Assembly: GCF_026343185.1 (NCBI RefSeq)
Contig: NZ_JAPEMA010000001.1
Coordinates: forward strand, 4,588,001 to 4,652,000
Direction: 5' to 3'
Length of the DNA: 64,000 nucleotides
From: Streptomyces sp. NBC_00091
Lineage (GTDB): Bacteria > Actinomycetota > Actinomycetes > Streptomycetales > Streptomycetaceae
Below, piece after piece: positions 46,651 to 56,092 of this stretch (position 1 is the first letter of the stretch; each line of letters begins with the position of its first letter). Both the position numbers and the translations under genes were made by a program. A model generated the notes under the pieces. The model ran no database searches. It was not told the DNA's origin and was given only the letters and a program-made list of their open reading frames with translations.

Positions 46651-47527
46651 GCTCCAGCTCGGCCGCGTACGGGGGCTCGGCGCCCGCCCGGGTGCAGGTC
46701 AGCGCGGCCGCGCGGGCCGCGTAGGCCAGTACGTCCGGCCAGTGCGCCGAGCCCGGGTCCGCGGCCCCCGCGAGCCGGTGCAGCAGCGCCGCGTTGACGG
46801 TGTCGCCCGCGCCGATCGTGTCCGCCACGGCGACCGGGCGGGCGGCCACGCTGTGCTCCGCGCCGTCCGAGGTCCACACCGTCAGGCCCGCCGCGCCCCG
46901 GGTGAGCACCACCGCCGCCGGGCCGGCCGCCAGCCAGTCCCCGACCCGGCCGCCCAGCCAGGCCGCGTCCTCCTCCGACAGCTTGAGCACGGACACGTAC
47001 GGCAGCCAGCCCAGGAACCGCTCCCGGTACGCCGCCGCGTCCGCGATCAGCGCCGGGCGGATGTTGGGGTCCAGCAGGGTCAGCAGCCCGCGCCGCGACT
47101 CCCGCCGCAGCAGCGCCTCGTACGCGGACGCGCCCGGCTCCAGCACCAGCGAGCAGGTGCCGAGCGCGAGGGCCCGTACGCCCGGGGGCAGCGCGGGCGG
47201 CAGTACGAAGAGGCGGTCGGCGGTCCCCTCGACGTAGAAGCCGTACGCGGCCGAGCCGTCCGGGGCCAGCGAGGGCACGGCCAGCGTGGTCGGCTCGGGC
47301 CCGCGCTGCACCAGCGAGAGGTCCACCCCGGCGGCCCGCAGTCCGGCCAGCAGGCTCTCGCCGAAGCCGTCCGCCGACACCCGGGAGCAGAAGGCGACCT
47401 CGGCCCCGAGCCGGCCCAGCGCCAGCGCGGTGTTGTACGGCCCGCCGCCGGGCCGGGGCACCAGCGCGCCCGGCGGCCGGTCGACGGGCACGAGGTCGAT
47501 CAGGGCTTCTCCACCGACGACGATCAC
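46640..47527 (-). CDS. PfkB-family carbohydrate kinase (fructokinase-like)
   Basis: A 295-residue ribokinase-fold enzyme. VVGGEALIDLVPVDRPPGAL, PGGGPYNTALALGRLGAEV, SRVSADGFGESLLAGLRAAGV, LLDPNIRPALI and the catalytic ADTIGAGDTVNAALLH are visible. The N-terminal GEALID and N-terminal loop fit fructokinases (ScrK-like); substrate unproven. It stands alone, convergent with tetR and divergent from the Rieske gene. Confidence 0.9.
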   Translation of the reverse strand: MIVVGGEALIDLVPVDRPPGALVPRPGGGPYNTALALGRLGAEVAFCSRVSADGFGESLLAGLRAAGVDLSLVQRGPEPTTLAVPSLAPDGSAAYGFYVEGTADRLFVLPPALPPGVRALALGTCSLVLEPGASAYEALLRRESRRGLLTLLDPNIRPALIADAAAYRERFLGWLPYVSVLKLSEEDAAWLGGRVGDWLAAGPAAVVLTRGAAGLTVWTSDGAEHSVAARPVAVADTIGAGDTVNAALLHRLAGAADPGSAHWPDVLAYAARAAALTCTRAGAEPPYAAELELSR

Positions 47528-47610
47528 GCGGGGGAAGGTATCCCATCGGACGCCGGTATCGTCGGGTGGACCCCGCCCCGGGGCCCGCCACCTCGTGCCA
47601 GGAGAACCGC

Positions 47611-48042
47611 ATGTCCGCGTCGCAGTCCGCCGCCCGCCGTACCGTCCTCAAGGGTGCAGCCGCGCTCGCCGGGACCGTGGGCGCGGGGACTGCGCTCTCC
47701 GCGTGCTCGACGGAGACCAACAGCGGCGCCGGCAGCCCCGCCGTCCCGAAGGAGCCGGTCGAGCTCGGCGCCGTGACCGACGTCCCGGTCGGCGGCGCGA
47801 AGCTCTTCCGCGAGCGCAAGGTCGTCGTCAGCTGCCCGGCGGAGGGCCAGTACAAGGCCTTCAGCGCCCAGTGCACCCACGCCGGCTGCGTCCTGGACAA
47901 GATCGTCGAGGGTGAGGGCAACTGCCCCTGCCACGGCAGCCGCTTCGACGTCACCACCGGCAAGGTCCTGCGCGGCCCGGCCACCGACCCGCTGCCGGCC
48001 GTCCCGGTCAAGACGGAGAACGGCAGGCTGATCGCCGGTTAG
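47611..48042 (+). CDS. Rieske (2Fe-2S) lipoprotein
   Basis: A 143-residue exported electron-transfer protein. The N-terminus has twin-Arg plus lipobox features (ARRTVLKGAAALAGTVGAGT, then LSAC), so Tat export and lipid anchoring are likely. The cluster ligands are CTHAGC near residue 90 and CPCHGSRFD near 107. ATG 47611 has GGAGAA upstream. No oxygenase or cytochrome gene is adjacent, so it may act as a stand-alone surface redox protein. Confidence 0.92.
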   Translation: MSASQSAARRTVLKGAAALAGTVGAGTALSACSTETNSGAGSPAVPKEPVELGAVTDVPVGGAKLFRERKVVVSCPAEGQYKAFSAQCTHAGCVLDKIVEGEGNCPCHGSRFDVTTGKVLRGPATDPLPAVPVKTENGRLIAG

Positions 48043-48069
48043 CCGGGGCCGCCACCGGGAGCCGGGAAC

Positions 48070-49002
48070 TCAATCCCAGTCCCAGGCGATGCCCAGGATC
48101 CCGCGGCGGACCGTCTGCTCCACCAGGTGCACCGCGCGGTGGCGGCCGCTCGGGGTCAGGTCGCAGAGGGCGGTGCGGGGGGCCTCGGGGCCGGTGCGGG
48201 CGAAGCGCCGGCAGCGCACCGGCAGGGCCGCCTCGTCGAAGCGGACCTGGAGCATGTACTGCCCGCCCGCGTAGCTGAAGCCGCGCACGTACTCCGCGCT
48301 GCGCCCGCCCGTGCCGTCCTCGATCCCGTATCCGAAGACGTACGTGTCCCCGCGCCGCAGCCGCGCGTCGAACAGCAGCTCCGCCACCACCACCCGGGCC
48401 TCCGGGTGGCAGCGCACCCGGCCCGTGCGGCAGTTCTCGTACGCCGCCACCTCCACCCGCGTCGCGTCGCAGCCCGGGTCTCCGTGGTGGATGGCGAGGT
48501 AGCGGTCGACGCCGTCGCGGTGGGCCCGGACGATCTGCTGCGACTCCCGCCCGCGCAGCTCACCGTCGGGACCGATGCGGACCCGCTCGTGGTGGCCGAC
48601 CGAGTGCAGACCGCCGTCCGCCGGGAGGTCCATCCCGGCCAGCAGCTGCTCCACCGCCGCGCCGACGCTCACCAGCGCCCGGTACGAGCGGGCGGCCGGG
48701 CGGCCCGGCCCGCCGGTGTGCGCGGGGTCGGCCAGCAGCCGCAGCAGGGCGCCGTCCGGCAGCTCCAGGATCTCCTCCAGGGCGGATACCGCCCGCAGGG
48801 ACTCGGGGTGGCGCGGCCGGCGGGCCCCCTGCTGCCAGTAGCTGAGGCTGGTCACCCCGAGCTTGATGCCGCGCGCCGCGAGCCGGTGCTGCACCCGGTG
48901 CAGGGGCAGGCCGCGGGCGGCGAGGGCGGCGCGCAGGGCGAGGTGGAAGGGGCCGCCGCGCAGCAGTTGACCGAGTTCGGCCGGGTCGCGGGTCGGCCGC
49001 AT
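48070..49002 (-). CDS. XRE-family helix-turn-helix regulator
   Basis: A 310-residue protein. The HTH region is at residues ~10-75 (FHLALRAALAARGLPLHRVQ, VTSLSYWQQGARRPRHPESL); the rest is a C-terminal domain rich in Arg (GVDRYLAIHHGDPGCDATRV, ELLFDARLRRGDTYVFGYGI) of a type common in Streptomyces. ATG 49002 has AGAGGAG 5 bases upstream. A 12-bp palindrome, GTGAACGTTCAC, lies directly upstream of that SD, suggesting autoregulation. It is divergent from the papain-like protease operon, which it may control. Confidence 0.85.
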   Translation of the reverse strand: MRPTRDPAELGQLLRGGPFHLALRAALAARGLPLHRVQHRLAARGIKLGVTSLSYWQQGARRPRHPESLRAVSALEEILELPDGALLRLLADPAHTGGPGRPAARSYRALVSVGAAVEQLLAGMDLPADGGLHSVGHHERVRIGPDGELRGRESQQIVRAHRDGVDRYLAIHHGDPGCDATRVEVAAYENCRTGRVRCHPEARVVVAELLFDARLRRGDTYVFGYGIEDGTGGRSAEYVRGFSYAGGQYMLQVRFDEAALPVRCRRFARTGPEAPRTALCDLTPSGRHRAVHLVEQTVRRGILGIAWDWD

Positions 49003-49014
49003 CGCGACTCCTCT

Positions 49015-49115
49015 GTGAACGTTCACACGCGCCGGGGTGGGGGGCCGGGCCGGTGGTTCGGGGGGACCAGGTGGAACGGCAGTAACCGTTCACACCGCAG
49101 CCCCACCGTTCACAC
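49015..49115. promoter_or_regulatory. GTTCAC palindrome and repeats between XRE gene and protease operon
   Basis: A perfect 12-bp palindrome GTGAACGTTCAC (49015-49026) and two direct copies of CCGTTCACAC (49086-49095 and 49106-49115) exactly 20 bp apart. Three copies of GTTCACAC in ~100 bp is far above chance. Likely operator sites of the adjacent XRE regulator. Confidence 0.65.
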
Positions 49116-49239
49116 TGCAATGTCACCGCGTATTGAAGCGTGTTGACCTGATCGCGACAACACCCCGATGCTCCTCCACAGCGTCCGGACGCGCTCCCCC
49201 CCACTTCCCACCTCGGGTCCCCACCTCGGGAGGAACGCG

Positions 49240-49860
49240 ATGCGCAACAGAAACAGACGGCTGCCCCTGGCCGCCCTGCTCTCCGCCCTGCTCCTCGTCC
49301 TGCTGCCCGTCGGCGCCGGTACCGCCACCGCCGCCGACGCGGGTACCGGCACCGGCACCGGCACCGAGAGCGCGGCGCTGGCGTACAAGCGGCTCGACAT
49401 CACCATGCAGGCACAGCAGAAGAACAACTGGTGCTGGGCCGCCGGCGGCAACACCATCGCCACCTGGTTCGGCCGCAACTACAGCCAGAACCAGTTCTGC
49501 AACGCCGCCTTCAACCGCCAGCAGGGCACCGAATGCCCCAACAACCAGGCCACCCTGGGCAACGTCCAGACCGCCCTGCGCTGGGCCGGCATCAACTCCG
49601 GCAGCTACGTGACCGGATGGCTCCAGTACTCCACCGTGCAGACCGAGATCAACAACAACCGCCCGGTCGAGACCCGCATCCAGTGGTCCAACGGCGGCGG
49701 CCACATGCACGTGATCTACGGCTACGACACCGCCAACAGCTGGGTCTACTGGGGCGACCCCTGGCCGTCCAGCGACCGCTACAACTGGGCCTCCCACGCC
49801 TGGTACGTGGACAACAGCACCTTCTCCTGGACCCACTCCCTCTACCGGATCGGGGCGTGA
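49240..49860 (+). CDS. Secreted papain-like cysteine protease (C70/AvrRpt2-like)
   Basis: A 206-residue exported protein. Signal peptide residues ~1-32 (LPLAALLSALLLVLLPVGAG). Catalytic Cys65 in QQKNNWCWAAGGNTIATW, then GGGHMHVIYGYD with the His, and VYWGDPW with the Asp/Asn position. It matches the papain-like family PF12385 found in Streptomyces. Gly/Thr repeats (GTGTGTG) follow the signal. ATG 49240 has GGGAGGAA. It is followed 5 bases after its stop by an anchored partner gene. Confidence 0.87.
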   Translation: MRNRNRRLPLAALLSALLLVLLPVGAGTATAADAGTGTGTGTESAALAYKRLDITMQAQQKNNWCWAAGGNTIATWFGRNYSQNQFCNAAFNRQQGTECPNNQATLGNVQTALRWAGINSGSYVTGWLQYSTVQTEINNNRPVETRIQWSNGGGHMHVIYGYDTANSWVYWGDPWPSSDRYNWASHAWYVDNSTFSWTHSLYRIGA

Positions 49861-49865
49861 GCGCC

Positions 49866-50642
49866 ATGAAGCTGCGCGCCTCCGCCTCCGCCGCGGTCCT
49901 CGCGGCCGCCTCCGTACTCGTCCTCGGCGGGCAGGCCTTCGCCGCCGGCCCCGTACCGCAGCCCCAGACCGCCACCGCCGAGAACAGGGCGGCCGCCCAC
50001 GAGGCCGCCGCGGCCCCCGACACCCTGGCCACCCTCTCCCGGTTCTTCGCCCGCGAGGGGAAGGTCTCGCTCACCGCCGCCCAGCCGCGCATCGAGGGCG
50101 AGGCGATCCCCGTGAGCCACCTCTCCCCGGACTTCGTCGCCGGGAAGGCCGGCGCGCCGGTGGCCCGGCTGGAGTTCCTGGCCAGCCGGGCGGTCTCCTC
50201 CGACGGCCAGCAGGCGGCCCTGTGGACCGCCAGGACGGAGGCCGGCTGGCAGGTGGTGAACATCGCCACCGGCGACGACGAATTCCGCTACGCGCGGCTC
50301 GGCGCCGCGAAGCTCCCCGGCGGGACGGTGTTCCGCGAGCCGCAGATCGACGGTTGGTACGTCACCCAGGGCGACCGGGTCCTGCCGCTGGACGAGGACG
50401 CCGTACGGGCCGTGGGCGACCGGGGCACGACGGTGGCCGGGTACCGGGCCAGGGTGACGAAGGCGTACGGGGACAAGCTGCCGGGGTCGGCGTACGCCGA
50501 CGGGGGCAGGGCGGGGGGCTTCGAATCCCCGGGCGGGGAGTCCGGCGGTTCGCCGGTGGCGGTGACCGCCGGGGCGCTGGCGCTGGGCGCCGCCGGGGGC
50601 GTCGTCCTGCTGTTGCGGCGCCGCTCCGCCGCCGGGGCGTAG
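49866..50642 (+). CDS. Exported, C-terminally anchored protein of unknown function
   Basis: A 258-residue protein with a signal peptide (SASAAVLAAASVLVLGGQAFA, cleavage near AFA-AG), a ~190-residue mature domain (LATLSRFFAREGKVSLTAAQ, ARLEFLASRAVSSDGQQAAL, GWYVTQGDRVLPLDEDAV) and a C-terminal TM helix (VAVTAGALALGAAGGVVLLL) followed by RRRS. No LPxTG-type motif was seen. ATG 49866 lies 5 bases after the protease stop; GTG 49857 would overlap that stop. Likely a surface partner, inhibitor or substrate of the protease (inference). Confidence 0.8.
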   Translation: MKLRASASAAVLAAASVLVLGGQAFAAGPVPQPQTATAENRAAAHEAAAAPDTLATLSRFFAREGKVSLTAAQPRIEGEAIPVSHLSPDFVAGKAGAPVARLEFLASRAVSSDGQQAALWTARTEAGWQVVNIATGDDEFRYARLGAAKLPGGTVFREPQIDGWYVTQGDRVLPLDEDAVRAVGDRGTTVAGYRARVTKAYGDKLPGSAYADGGRAGGFESPGGESGGSPVAVTAGALALGAAGGVVLLLRRRSAAGA

Positions 50643-50696
50643 CCCCGCCCCCCCGTAGGGTCCGGCCGCCGTTGCGGGGCCGGGCCCTGCGGGGCT

Positions 50697-50785
50697 GGTC
50701 CCCTACCCGCCCTTCCACCGTTCCTCCCCCAGCTACCGCTGGGAGGTGCCCCCAGGGGCTCCGCCCCAGACCCCGCGCCTCAAAC
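50697..50785. repeat. Modular intergenic repeat, copy 2
   Basis: Module A (50697-50724) and module B (50753-50785) are identical to copy 1 at 45198-45258. Here they are separated by a 28-bp hairpin module with CCCAGC/GCTGGG arms (50728-50743). Module B is followed by CGCCGGCGAGGCTGG. Confidence 0.8.
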
Positions 50786-50892
50786 GCCGGCGAGGCTGGG
50801 TTGGGGCGGCGGGGATGGATGGGGCGGTGGGGCCGGGGCGTGGGTCACGGTGGTACGGGTTGTTGTCGGAGCGCGCCAGTAGGGTGGTTGGC

Positions 50893-52935
50893 ATGGCCGA
50901 CCCTTCCAGCTACCGTCCCGAGCCCGGGCAGATTCCCGACTCCCCGGGGGTCTACAAGTTCCGCGACGAGCACCGCCGGGTGATCTACGTCGGGAAGGCC
51001 AAGAGCCTGCGCCAACGCCTGGCCAGCTACTTCCAGGACATCGCCGGCCTGCACCCCCGTACCGCCACCATGGTCACCACGGCCGCCTCCGTCGAGTGGA
51101 CCGTGGTGTCCACCGAGGTCGAGGCGCTCCAGCTCGAGTACTCCTGGATCAAGGAGTTCGACCCCCGGTTCAACGTCAAGTACCGGGACGACAAGAGCTA
51201 CCCCTCGCTCGCCGTGACGATGAACGAGGAATACCCCCGGGTCCAGGTCATGCGCGGGCCCAAGAAGAAGGGCGTGCGCTACTTCGGCCCGTACGGGCAC
51301 GCCTGGGCGATCCGCGAGACCGTCGACCTGATGCTGCGCGTGTTTCCGGTGCGGACCTGCTCGGCCGGCGTGTTCAAGCGCTCCGCGCAGATCGGCCGCC
51401 CCTGCCTGCTCGGCTACATCGGCAAGTGCTCCGCGCCCTGCGTCGGCCGGGTCACCCCCGAGGAGCACCGCGAACTCGCCGAGGACTTCTGCGACTTCAT
51501 GGCGGGACGGACGGGGACGTACCTCTCCCGGCTCGAGAAGCAGATGCACGAGGCCGCCGAGGAGATGGAGTACGAGAAGGCCGCCCGGCTGCGCGACGAC
51601 ATAGGGGCCCTGCGCCGCGCGATGGAGAAGAACGCCGTCGTGCTCGCCGACGCCACCGACGCCGACCTCATCGCCGTCGCCGAGGACGAGCTGGAGGCGG
51701 CCGTGCAGATCTTCCACGTCCGCGGCGGCCGGGTCCGCGGCCAGCGCGGCTGGGTCACCGACAAGGTCGAGGCCGTGGACACCGCCGGGCTCGTCGAGCA
51801 CGCCCTCCAACAGCTGTACGGGGAGGAGCAGGGCGAGTCCGTCCCCAAGGAGGTGCTCGTGCCCGCGCTCCCCGAGGACGCGCCCGCGCTGGGCCAGTGG
51901 CTCGCCGAGCGGCGCGGGTCCCAGGTCAGCCTGCGCATCCCGCAGCGCGGGGACAAGAAGGCCCTGATGGAGACCGTCCACCGCAACGCCCAGCAGTCCC
52001 TCGCCCTGCACAAGACCAAGCGCGCCAGCGACCTCACCACCCGCTCCCGCGCCCTGGAGGAGATCGCCGAGGCCCTGGAGCTGGACAGCGCGCCCCTGCG
52101 CATCGAGTGCTTCGACATCTCCCACCTCCAGGGGGACGACGTCGTGGCGTCGATGGTCGTCTTCGAGGACGGACTGGCGCGCAAGGGCGAGTACCGAAGG
52201 TTCCAGATCAAGTCCTTCGAGGGGCAGGACGACGTCCGCTCCATGCACGAGGTGGTCTCCCGGCGCTTCCGCCGCTACCTCCAGGAGAAGCTGAAGACCG
52301 GCGAGTGGGCCCCCGAGGAGGGCGAGCCCGAGGGCGGGCCCGAGGACGACGGGCGGCCCAGGCGCTTCGCGTACCCGCCCCAGCTCGTCGTCGTCGACGG
52401 CGGGCAGCCCCAGGTGGCGGCGGCCAAGCGGGCCCTGGAGGAGCTCGGGGTCGATGACGTGGCGGTGTGCGGGCTCGCCAAGCGGCTGGAGGAGGTCTGG
52501 CTGCCCGGCGAGGACGACCCCGTCGTGCTGCCCCGTACCAGCGAGGGCCTCTACCTGCTCCAGCGGGTACGTGACGAAGCCCACCGGTTCGCGATCCAGT
52601 ACCAGCGCAACAAGCGCGGAAAGCGCCTGAAGGCGGGCCCGCTGGACGAGGTGCCGGGCCTCGGCGAGAGCCGCAGGCTGGCCCTGGTGAAGCACTTCGG
52701 TTCGGTGAAGAAGCTGAGACAGGCGACAATCGACCAGATCTGCGAGGTCCCGGGCATAGGTCGCAAGACGGCGGAGACCGTGGCCGCCGCCCTGGCCAGG
52801 GCGGTTCCCGCGGGTCCTGCCGTCAACACGGCGACAGGAGAGATCATTGAGGACGAGGCCCCCGCGCCTACGGGTGGGGGCCCCTCCCAGCGTTGGCTGG
52901 GGGAAACATCGTCCGAACGGGGGACCGCGCCATGA
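50893..52935 (+). CDS. uvrC: Excinuclease ABC subunit C
   Basis: A 680-residue dual-incision nuclease of nucleotide excision repair. GIY-YIG domain at the N-terminus ([20 protein letters not shown]), UVR domain ([20 protein letters not shown]), RNase H-like endonuclease domain ([40 protein letters not shown]) and C-terminal helix-hairpin-helix ([20 protein letters not shown]). A TAGGGT at 50880-50885 suggests a leaderless start. The 3' end overlaps rapZ by ATGA, so the UvrC-RapZ-YvcK-WhiA block is one operon. Confidence 0.97.
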   Translation: MADPSSYRPEPGQIPDSPGVYKFRDEHRRVIYVGKAKSLRQRLASYFQDIAGLHPRTATMVTTAASVEWTVVSTEVEALQLEYSWIKEFDPRFNVKYRDDKSYPSLAVTMNEEYPRVQVMRGPKKKGVRYFGPYGHAWAIRETVDLMLRVFPVRTCSAGVFKRSAQIGRPCLLGYIGKCSAPCVGRVTPEEHRELAEDFCDFMAGRTGTYLSRLEKQMHEAAEEMEYEKAARLRDDIGALRRAMEKNAVVLADATDADLIAVAEDELEAAVQIFHVRGGRVRGQRGWVTDKVEAVDTAGLVEHALQQLYGEEQGESVPKEVLVPALPEDAPALGQWLAERRGSQVSLRIPQRGDKKALMETVHRNAQQSLALHKTKRASDLTTRSRALEEIAEALELDSAPLRIECFDISHLQGDDVVASMVVFEDGLARKGEYRRFQIKSFEGQDDVRSMHEVVSRRFRRYLQEKLKTGEWAPEEGEPEGGPEDDGRPRRFAYPPQLVVVDGGQPQVAAAKRALEELGVDDVAVCGLAKRLEEVWLPGEDDPVVLPRTSEGLYLLQRVRDEAHRFAIQYQRNKRGKRLKAGPLDEVPGLGESRRLALVKHFGSVKKLRQATIDQICEVPGIGRKTAETVAAALARAVPAGPAVNTATGEIIEDEAPAPTGGGPSQRWLGETSSERGTAP

Positions 52936-53903
52936 CCGAGCACGAGACCGAACGCACGACCGAGCACACGACCGAGCACGACCGAGACGGAGCACAGGTG
53001 AGTACGGGCACGACGCTGGAGCCCGGCGACAACGCCGAGGCGGCCATTCCCGAGCTGGTGATCATCTCCGGGATGTCCGGAGCCGGCCGCAGTACGGCGG
53101 CCAAGTGTCTGGAGGACCTCGGCTGGTTCGTCGTCGACAACCTCCCGCCGGCGCTGATCCCCACCATGGTGGAACTCGGCGCCCGCTCCCAGGGCAACGT
53201 GGCGCGCATCGCCGTCGTCGTCGACGTCCGCGGCCGCCAGTTCTTCGACGCCCTGCGCGAGTCCCTCGCCGACCTGGAGGCCCGCGGGGTCACCCGGCGC
53301 ATCGTCTTCCTGGAGTCCTCCGACGACGCGCTGGTCCGCCGCTTCGAGTCGGTCCGCCGCCCGCACCCCCTCCAGGGCGACGGCCGCATCGTCGACGGCA
53401 TCGCCGCCGAGCGCGACCTGCTGCGCGAGCTGCGCGGCGACGCCGACCTGGTCATCGACACCTCCAGCCTGAACGTGCACGAGCTGCGCGCAAAGATGGA
53501 CGCCCGGTTCGCGGGCGACGAGGAGCCCGAGCTGCGGGCCACCGTCATGTCCTTCGGCTTCAAGTACGGCCTGCCCGTCGACGCCGACCTCGTCGTCGAC
53601 TGCCGCTTCATCCCCAACCCGCACTGGGTCCCCGAGCTGCGCCCCTTCACCGGGCTCAACGAGGAGGTGTCGGGCTACGTCTTCAGCCAGCCCGGAGCCA
53701 AGGAGTTCCTCGACCGCTACACCGAGCTGCTCCAGCTGATCGCCACCGGCTACCGCCGCGAGGGCAAGCGCTACGTGACCATCGCGGTCGGCTGCACCGG
53801 CGGCAAGCACCGCAGCGTGGCCATGTCCGAGAAGCTCGCCGCCCGCCTCGCCTCCGAGGGAGTCGAGACCGTCGTCGTCCACCGGGACATGGGGCGCGAG
53901 TGA
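52932..53903 (+). CDS. rapZ: RNase adapter RapZ
   Basis: A 323-residue nucleotide- and RNA-binding protein linked to cell-wall precursor and carbon control. Walker [15 protein letters not shown] is at residues 46-59 with Lys replaced by Arg, as in other actinobacterial RapZ proteins. Then follow [10 protein letters not shown], a central [12 protein letters not shown] and the C-terminal RapZ signature [23 protein letters not shown] 52932 overlaps the uvrC stop, and its TGA overlaps the yvcK GTG (GTGA). An N-terminal 20-residue [11 protein letters not shown] extension is unusual but in frame. Confidence 0.95.
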   Translation: MTEHETERTTEHTTEHDRDGAQVSTGTTLEPGDNAEAAIPELVIISGMSGAGRSTAAKCLEDLGWFVVDNLPPALIPTMVELGARSQGNVARIAVVVDVRGRQFFDALRESLADLEARGVTRRIVFLESSDDALVRRFESVRRPHPLQGDGRIVDGIAAERDLLRELRGDADLVIDTSSLNVHELRAKMDARFAGDEEPELRATVMSFGFKYGLPVDADLVVDCRFIPNPHWVPELRPFTGLNEEVSGYVFSQPGAKEFLDRYTELLQLIATGYRREGKRYVTIAVGCTGGKHRSVAMSEKLAARLASEGVETVVVHRDMGRE

Positions 53904-54955
53904 TCGCACGGACCCCGCGGCTGAGCCGCCTGCGCCGCCTCGCCCCCACCCGGGGCGAGGCGGGCGCACGCCGCTCCGGCCGCCGGCGCGGCGCCACGCC
54001 GAAGGTGGTCGCGCTCGGCGGCGGCCAGGGCCTGTCGGCCTCCCTCGCCGCCCTGCGCCGCATCACCGGTGACCTCACCGCCGTGGTCACCGTCGCCGAC
54101 GACGGCGGCTCCAGCGGCCGGCTCCGGGAGGAGCTGAGCGTGCTGCCCCCCGGCGACCTGCGCAAGGCGCTGGCCGCGCTGTGCGGGGACGACGACTGGG
54201 GCCAGACCTGGGCCCGGGTCATCCAGCACCGCTTCCAGTCCGAGGGCGACCTGCACGGGCACGCCGTCGGCAACCTGCTGATCGTCGCCCTGTGGGAGCA
54301 GCTCGGCGACCCCGTCCAGGCCCTCGACCTGGTCGGGAAGCTGCTCGGCGCGCAGGGCCGGGTGCTGCCGATGTCGGCGGTGCCGCTCGAGCTCCAGGCC
54401 CTGGTCAAGGGGCACGATCCGGCGCGCCCGGAGGAGGTCGACACCGTCCGGGGGCAGGCCACCGTGGCCCTCACCCCGGGCGAGGTGCTCTCCGTACAGG
54501 TCGTGCCGGAGGGGCCGCCGGCCGTGCCGGAGGCCGTCGCCGCCGTGCTCGACGCCGACTGGGTGGTGCTCGGCCCGGGATCCTGGTTCTCCTCCGTGAT
54601 TCCGCACCTGCTGGTGCCGGAACTGCTGGACGCGCTGGTCCAGACGAAGGCCCGGCGGGTCCTCTCGCTGAACCTCGCTCCGCAGCCCGGTGAAACAGAG
54701 GGCTTCTCTCCGCAGCGTCATTTGGAGGTTTTGGCCCGACACGCCCCTAAACTCGCCCTGGACGTGGTGCTGGCCGACGAGGCCGCCGTGCCCGACCGCG
54801 AGTCCCTCGCCGATGCCGCGAAACGGTTCGGTGCCGCGGTCGAGCTGGCGCCCGTGGCCAGGCAGGACGGCTCTCCGAAGCACGACCCGGAGCTGCTGGC
54901 CGCCGCGTACGACCGTATTTTTCGGATGCATGGAAGGATCGGCCCATGGCGATGA
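53900..54955 (+). CDS. yvcK: YvcK/CofD-family gluconeogenesis factor
   Basis: A 351-residue protein with the CofD-like fold; YvcK proteins bind UDP-sugars and affect cell shape and growth on gluconeogenic carbon. Signature regions: [55 protein letters not shown] and [19 protein letters not shown] 53900 overlaps the rapZ stop (GTGA). The rapZ-yvcK-whiA order is conserved across Gram-positive bacteria. Confidence 0.95.
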   Translation: MIARTPRLSRLRRLAPTRGEAGARRSGRRRGATPKVVALGGGQGLSASLAALRRITGDLTAVVTVADDGGSSGRLREELSVLPPGDLRKALAALCGDDDWGQTWARVIQHRFQSEGDLHGHAVGNLLIVALWEQLGDPVQALDLVGKLLGAQGRVLPMSAVPLELQALVKGHDPARPEEVDTVRGQATVALTPGEVLSVQVVPEGPPAVPEAVAAVLDADWVVLGPGSWFSSVIPHLLVPELLDALVQTKARRVLSLNLAPQPGETEGFSPQRHLEVLARHAPKLALDVVLADEAAVPDRESLADAAKRFGAAVELAPVARQDGSPKHDPELLAAAYDRIFRMHGRIGPWR

Positions 54956-55941
54956 CGCCCGCGGTGAAGGATGAGATCTCACGCCTCCCCGTCACCCGGA
55001 CCTGCTGCAGGAAGGCGGAGGTCTCGGCGATCCTGCGGTTCGCGGGCGGCCTGCACCTGGTGAGCGGCCGCATCGTCATCGAGGCGGAGCTGGACACCGG
55101 GGTCGCGGCGCGGCGGCTGCGCAAGGACATCCTGGAGATCTTCGGGCACTCCTCCGACCTGGTGGTGATGGCCCCGGGCGGACTGCGCCGGGGCAGCCGC
55201 TTCGTCGTACGGGTCGTCGCGGGCGGGGACCAGCTGGCGCGCCAGACGGGCCTTGTGGACGGCCGCGGACGCCCCATCCGGGGCCTGCCCCCGCAGGTGG
55301 TCTCCGGGGCCACCTGTGACGCCGAGGCGGCCTGGCGCGGTGCCTTCCTGGCCCACGGCTCCCTCACCGAGCCGGGACGGTCCTCCTCCCTGGAGGTCAC
55401 CTGCCCCGGCCCGGAGGCCGCCCTGGCCCTGGTGGGCGCCGCCCGCAGGCTCTCCATCGCCGCCAAGGCCCGCGAGGTGCGCGGCGTGGACCGGGTCGTC
55501 GTCCGCGACGGCGACGCGATCGGCGCCCTGCTGACCCGCCTCGGAGCCCACGACTCGGTGCTGGCCTGGGAGGAGCGGCGGATGCGGCGCGAGGTGCGCG
55601 CCACCGCCAACCGCCTCGCCAACTTCGACGACGCCAACCTGCGCCGCTCGGCGCGGGCCGCGGTCGCCGCCGGAGCCCGGGTGCAGCGCGCGCTGGAGAT
55701 CCTCGGCGAGGAGGTCCCCGAGCACCTCGCCGCGGCCGGCCGGCTGCGCATGGAGCACAAGCAGGCCTCCCTGGAGGAGCTGGGCGCGCTCGCCGACCCG
55801 CCGCTGACCAAGGACGCCGTCGCGGGCCGGATCCGCCGCCTGCTGGCGATGGCCGACAAGCGGGCCCAGGACCTCGGCATCCCGGGCACCGAGTCGAACC
55901 TGGACCTCAGCGAGGAGCTGGCCGACAACATGGCCGGCTGA
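54946..55941 (+). CDS. whiA: Sporulation transcription factor WhiA
   Basis: A 331-residue DNA-binding regulator of aerial hyphal sporulation and division genes, working with WhiB. An N-terminal LAGLIDADG homing-endonuclease-like fold ([40 protein letters not shown]) is followed by a C-terminal HTH ([30 protein letters not shown]). ATG 54946 has GGAAGGA upstream. This strongly supports a Streptomyces origin. A 12-bp terminator hairpin follows at 55969. Confidence 0.97.
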   Translation: MAMTPAVKDEISRLPVTRTCCRKAEVSAILRFAGGLHLVSGRIVIEAELDTGVAARRLRKDILEIFGHSSDLVVMAPGGLRRGSRFVVRVVAGGDQLARQTGLVDGRGRPIRGLPPQVVSGATCDAEAAWRGAFLAHGSLTEPGRSSSLEVTCPGPEAALALVGAARRLSIAAKAREVRGVDRVVVRDGDAIGALLTRLGAHDSVLAWEERRMRREVRATANRLANFDDANLRRSARAAVAAGARVQRALEILGEEVPEHLAAAGRLRMEHKQASLEELGALADPPLTKDAVAGRIRRLLAMADKRAQDLGIPGTESNLDLSEELADNMAG

Positions 55942-55968
55942 CCCGCACCTCCCGGACGTACGCCGTGA

Positions 55969-55999
55969 CGGGCCCGCACGTTCACCCCGTGCGGGCCCG
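55969..55999 (+). terminator. whiA operon terminator
   Basis: A 12-bp perfect stem (55969-55980 with 55988-55999) and a 7-nt loop, 28 bases after the whiA stop, followed by TCCGTTCCCGTTTGTCCC. Confidence 0.8.
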
Positions 56000-56092
56000 C
56001 TCCGTTCCCGTTTGTCCCATTGACATGGGCATCACCGGATCGTGAGCCTGGCGTCCGAACGCTTTCGTGGCAGACGACGCCCAGGGGGGCAC

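Noticed and set aside
50500..50642. A sortase motif in the protein at 49866-50642
   Set aside because: No LPxTG or LAxTG was found before the TM helix, so it is probably a plain TM anchor.
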